Origin: Allacma fusca
Taxonomy: Eukaryota > Arthropoda > Collembola > Symphypleona > Sminthuridae
Length of the DNA: 64,000 bases
Direction of reading: 5' to 3'
Assembly (NCBI GenBank): GCA_947179485.1
Contig: OX359246.1
Coordinates: 23,808,001-23,872,000 of the forward strand
In this document: positions 61,326 through 64,000 of the stretch, one piece after another
How positions within the stretch are numbered: position 1 is the stretch's first letter
Layout of the letters: each line of letters begins with the position of its first letter
Program-made: the position numbers and the translations under genes
The notes under the pieces: model-generated
Database searches by the model: none
What the model saw: the letters and a program-made list of their open reading frames with translations, nothing else
What the model was told of the DNA's origin: nothing

Positions 61326-61952
61326 TATAGCTCCTTATCGAGTTCGAGTATACCGGCGAGTATCGAGTACAAGTACGAGTTCGAGTCGAGTACGGTCAAA
61401 TTTTTGTGAATACTCGATACTTGAAATGGGTTTCGAGTACGGGTAACGATTTTTCACATACTTACGAGTACGAGTCCAATAAAAACACTCATAAGGGTTA
61501 TCGAGTTCGAGTTCGAGTACCACATGCTCAATATACGAGTACGCGTACACGTGCACACAAGTGTTGCAAACTTTTGAATTTCCAGTAAAGAGACGAAGGC
61601 GCTAATATGAAATTATCACAAAAAATCGTTGTATCCACCAGTCACGACTCTAAATCTAAAAAAATCACTGTTCAATTGTGGTCTTATTATTAAATAGATA
61701 CTCGAGTATGAAGACTCGAGTCACGGCACGAGTACGAGTACGGGATTTCGGTATTTACAGTTCCGTACTCGCGAGTATGAAACAAGTTCGGGTTCTGAAC
61801 TGGAACTCGGTCGCTTATTTCAAGTATTTTCCTGAGTACTCGTATATGTGGCGAGTACGAGTACCTTGGATTGGAGTCCATACACGATGCTTCGATTTCG
61901 AGTACGAGTTCGAGTACGGTTCCGCAAGGTAATCACTCAATAAGGAGCTATA
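61326..61952. mobile_element. Non-autonomous hAT-like element, GAGTACGAGTAC arms
   Basis: A 627-bp element with inverted termini TATAGCTCCTTATCGAGT (one mismatch) and a perfect 8-bp target duplication ATCGTGAA (61318-61325 and 61953-61960). Arms are GAGTACGAGTTCGAGTAC words; the core (61565-61690) is unique. The overlapping open frames are translated repeat. It lies between the dead C2 gene and the terpene synthase. Confidence 0.92.
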
Positions 61953-61960
61953 ATCGTGAA

Positions 61961-62439
61961 ACGCCACCTTGTAAAATTATCATTAAAACAGTAAGGGTTC
62001 TAAATGTGTAAATAAAACGGAAATTATCTGCATGCAAATTGATATACTCTGGGTTTCTTTACTTCAAGACAGAAACTATGTTAAAATGAACGGACGTAGA
62101 GCTTGAGATACCTAATGTTTCGCCAAATTTACAAATCCAAGTGATTCCGATCCCCCGAAAGTTGCAGGATATTGTCTTATTTATGGTTTTTGTAACTTGT
62201 AGGAGCTTCACCTGTTCTGCTAGTTCATATAACATGTTTTCTTTCTTGGATTTTTTGTTTTCATTTAAAATTCAGCATATGTTTTGCTTCATCCGTTTTC
62301 TAAAGCACAAAACAAGTTCAAACGATTAAATATATTTTATCGAGCAGATGGAAAACTAAAAGCTAAACTAAATATATACACATTATATGTACATATTGTT
62401 GAAAAAAGGTTTCAACCATACATATTTTTAAGTAGATTT
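61961..62439. other. 3' flank of the terpene synthase
   Basis: AT-rich sequence downstream of the synthase stop in transcription direction. No canonical AATAAA was noted near the stop on the minus strand. No other gene. Confidence 0.4.
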
Positions 62440-63627
62440 TCAAACACACGCTTTGCTTACATCTGAGAAGCTGTAAGTAATATTGGCTTTGTAGCGCACC
62501 ATCTTGAGATGGGTTTGAATCAGATGGGACAGCGTTGTGGTTATGCACTCCAAAGAACGGACAAATATTTCCCTTTCCTGGTCGTTCATGTCAAACATTA
62601 TTCCGGGCTCAGCGAGAATGCCCTGACACTCGTTACGAAATTCAACCACCAAGGCATTGTGTTCTTGGATTTCAATTTCCATTGCTTTCTCAAAAGACAT
62701 ATTTTTATTTTCCATGGCGATCAGGATCGCATTGTCAATGCGGGTTCCATCCTTCAAATATTCCTCCAATTCCTTCCTTATGCTGAGTATGTCATTCAAC
62801 TTGTAGCCCAACGTCCGTCCGGTTCTGTAAATTCTATCCCAGTAAAAATTCTCACGGACCTTCAAAGCCGGGGGTATTTCATAGATGACCAGCAAAAACT
62901 CCACAAGCGCATCTAATCCAATTATACGACTTCTTAACTCTGATCGTAAACTGCTTTCCAGGATGTGGGAATTTTTGTAACTCCCAAACCATGTCTGGAG
63001 CTCAAACCCGTACCTTAAGCATCTAGCCAAGTATTTCATTGTTGGTGGTGTGACGAAAGGATAAGTTTTCAAATCCTCAATGATATCAAACATGACGTAA
63101 ATATATTCTTCTCGGAAACCCACTGCTGATTTTATATTGAGAAACAAGTTGTCTTCATTAATGGAATTTATGTTCGGGTATTCCAACATAAACAGTTTTT
63201 GTAGGAGCCGCCCCACATTTTTCACATATCTTCCATGTCCAGAGTTTCCATCCAACTTTTCGGCAACATCATCCAGAATATATAGCATGTAGAAATAGGA
63301 CCCGAAGAGTACCAGTTTGTGGTAAATTTCTTCGTTCTCAAGTGAAGCTTCTCTCCAAGACTTTGAAATGTTGAAGAGTCCCATCCAGAGTGAGTCTTTG
63401 ATTAGTGATAGAGGGCGAGATTTTTCTTTGAAACTCAAGCGCCGGTTCACATACTTGAAAACATCTTCGGCCATTTTATTCACCAGGTCCTGCCAAATAT
63501 TGAGGTCCGGCTCCCATTTGTAGGGCCAACAAAACACTAGATCTCCGTCTATGATTTTTTCTTCGCCGTTTGCTACCTTAATCACACCTTCTAATTTTAA
63601 CAATTTGAAGTCATCAGCTATATCCAT
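62440..63627 (-). CDS. Class I terpene synthase, microbial-type, intronless
   Basis: 395 residues from the Met at 63627. It shows the full motif set of canonical class I terpene synthases: an Asp-rich metal motif DDVAE at 119-123, a basic stretch around R228-R234 placed about 46 residues before the next motif (where the pyrophosphate-sensing Arg is expected), the NSE motif NDILSIRKE at 278-286 (N278, S282 and E286 bind Mg2+), and the C-terminal RY pair at 378-379, 100 residues after N278. Length and spacing fit the bacterial/fungal-like type, not insect IDS-derived synthases. Predicted reaction: ionisation and cyclisation of geranyl, farnesyl or geranylgeranyl diphosphate in the cytosol; product unknown. 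The frame is uninterrupted by introns or stops. An in-frame Met at 63696 is less likely because of the TATA box at 63707-63716. Flanked by arthropod receptor relics and a hAT element, so it is integrated, not contamination. Ancestral horizontal transfer is an inference. Confidence 0.85.
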   Translation of the reverse strand: MDIADDFKLLKLEGVIKVANGEEKIIDGDLVFCWPYKWEPDLNIWQDLVNKMAEDVFKYVNRRLSFKEKSRPLSLIKDSLWMGLFNISKSWREASLENEEIYHKLVLFGSYFYMLYILDDVAEKLDGNSGHGRYVKNVGRLLQKLFMLEYPNINSINEDNLFLNIKSAVGFREEYIYVMFDIIEDLKTYPFVTPPTMKYLARCLRYGFELQTWFGSYKNSHILESSLRSELRSRIIGLDALVEFLLVIYEIPPALKVRENFYWDRIYRTGRTLGYKLNDILSIRKELEEYLKDGTRIDNAILIAMENKNMSFEKAMEIEIQEHNALVVEFRNECQGILAEPGIMFDMNDQEREIFVRSLECITTTLSHLIQTHLKMVRYKANITYSFSDVSKACV

Positions 63628-63706
63628 TTTAACAGAAAGAATGAAAACGTATTGACTGCACCGATGCTGGAAGGAAATATAAAATCTTAGATTCATTGTC
63701 TTTCAC

Positions 63707-63716
63707 TATATATATA
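63707..63716 (-). promoter_or_regulatory. TATA box of the terpene synthase gene
   Basis: TATATATATA on the minus strand. Transcription starting about 25-30 bases downstream would begin near 63685, inside the codons of the upstream Met (63696). That favours translation from 63627, which has the context TTAAAATGG. Confidence 0.6.
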
Positions 63717-63719
63717 CCG

Positions 63720-64000
63720 GATGTAAATGTTCTCGTAATGCAAAGGTGTATGTTTCAAAAATTGAATCATTGCCGTTCAGCGTAGTTCCATTTATGTTGT
63801 TGCAAGATCCTTGATGATAAAATGCATTCAATGGTAAGTTGAACTATGAGACATGAATCGTCCAAAAATACACCAAGGATTTAGTGCATACTGGTTGAAC
63901 CCACTTATAGAAGTGTTATACATATGAGAAAGCAATTTTCCTCTTAATTTTAATTAATGATACAGCTGTATGTAATAAAAGTAGTAAATAAAGCAGTATA
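63720..64000. other. Upstream region of the terpene synthase
   Basis: AT-rich; probably the distal promoter. No other gene begins before the window ends. Confidence 0.4.

Noticed and set aside
61335..61932. Several Tyr/Arg/Val-rich frames on both strands
   Set aside because: All arise from GAGTAC repeats in the arms of the 61326-61952 element.
63628..63696. Upstream Met as start of the terpene synthase, 23 extra residues
   Set aside because: The TATA box at 63707-63716 would place the transcript start downstream of this Met, and the Met at 63627 has a good start context. Transcript data could overturn this.
62440..63696. Bacterial contamination as source of the synthase
   Set aside because: Continuous with arthropod receptor remnants and a target-duplicated hAT element; AT-rich like its flanks; eukaryotic TATA box; no neighbouring bacterial genes.

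Overview
The window is AT-rich arthropod nuclear DNA. The likely lineage is a springtail (Collembola) or a related group. Three things point there: a small family of three-exon, seven-transmembrane, gustatory-receptor-like genes; a canonical 'microbial-type' class I terpene synthase, which I recall being reported among arthropods only in springtails, acariform mites and sciarid gnats; and a dense load of BEL/Pao, Ty3/gypsy, LINE, hAT-type, PIF/Harbinger-type and pogo-type elements. The species cannot be fixed from the sequence. GC-rich patches coincide with retroelements or repeat arrays. I recognise no RNA gene, CRISPR array or prokaryotic operon.

Layout. About 0.4-20 kb is a tandem segmental duplication. 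Each unit carries two paralogous receptor genes, called A and B here, on the plus strand. In unit 1, A1 (7238-8519) is intact and B1 (10883-11624) is dead. In unit 2, A2 (14463-14842) is dead by an internal deletion and B2 (18660-19943) is intact. Because the two units align, several insertions can be read against an empty site in the other copy. About 20-27 kb is gene-poor, with broken DNA-transposon ends and one unrecognised coding-like scrap. About 27-41 kb centres on a minus-strand receptor gene, C1 (27554-28901), surrounded by remnants of further C copies and nested transposons. About 41.8-45.2 kb is a decayed BEL/Pao element. About 49-59.7 kb holds minus-strand retroelement debris: an unidentified Ser/Thr/Pro-rich tract, a Ty3/gypsy element and a LINE ORF1. 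About 60-61.1 kb holds a dead C copy (C2) butted against an inverted exon-1 relic. The window ends with an intact, intronless terpene synthase on the minus strand (62440-63627) with a TATA box.

So the genes that look functional are three receptors (A1, B2, C1) and the terpene synthase. The receptors would act in sensory-neuron membranes. The synthase would convert a prenyl diphosphate to a terpene in the cytosol. Any functional link between them is speculation.

The most unusual pattern is in the DNA transposons. Several elements from three groups, defined by 8-bp, TTA or TA target duplications, have terminal arms built from degenerate short repeats instead of unique sequence. Each family has its own word, for example GAGTAC, CTTGAC, GAATAGAC, GTATTTT, GGATTG, GGGTTC, GAGTGT, TATAAGAG or GTGGTC. 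Families with unrelated arms still share nearly the same hAT terminus (CAGWGCTG), and two elements carry true satellite arrays in their arms. This may be a general mode of MITE evolution in this genome.
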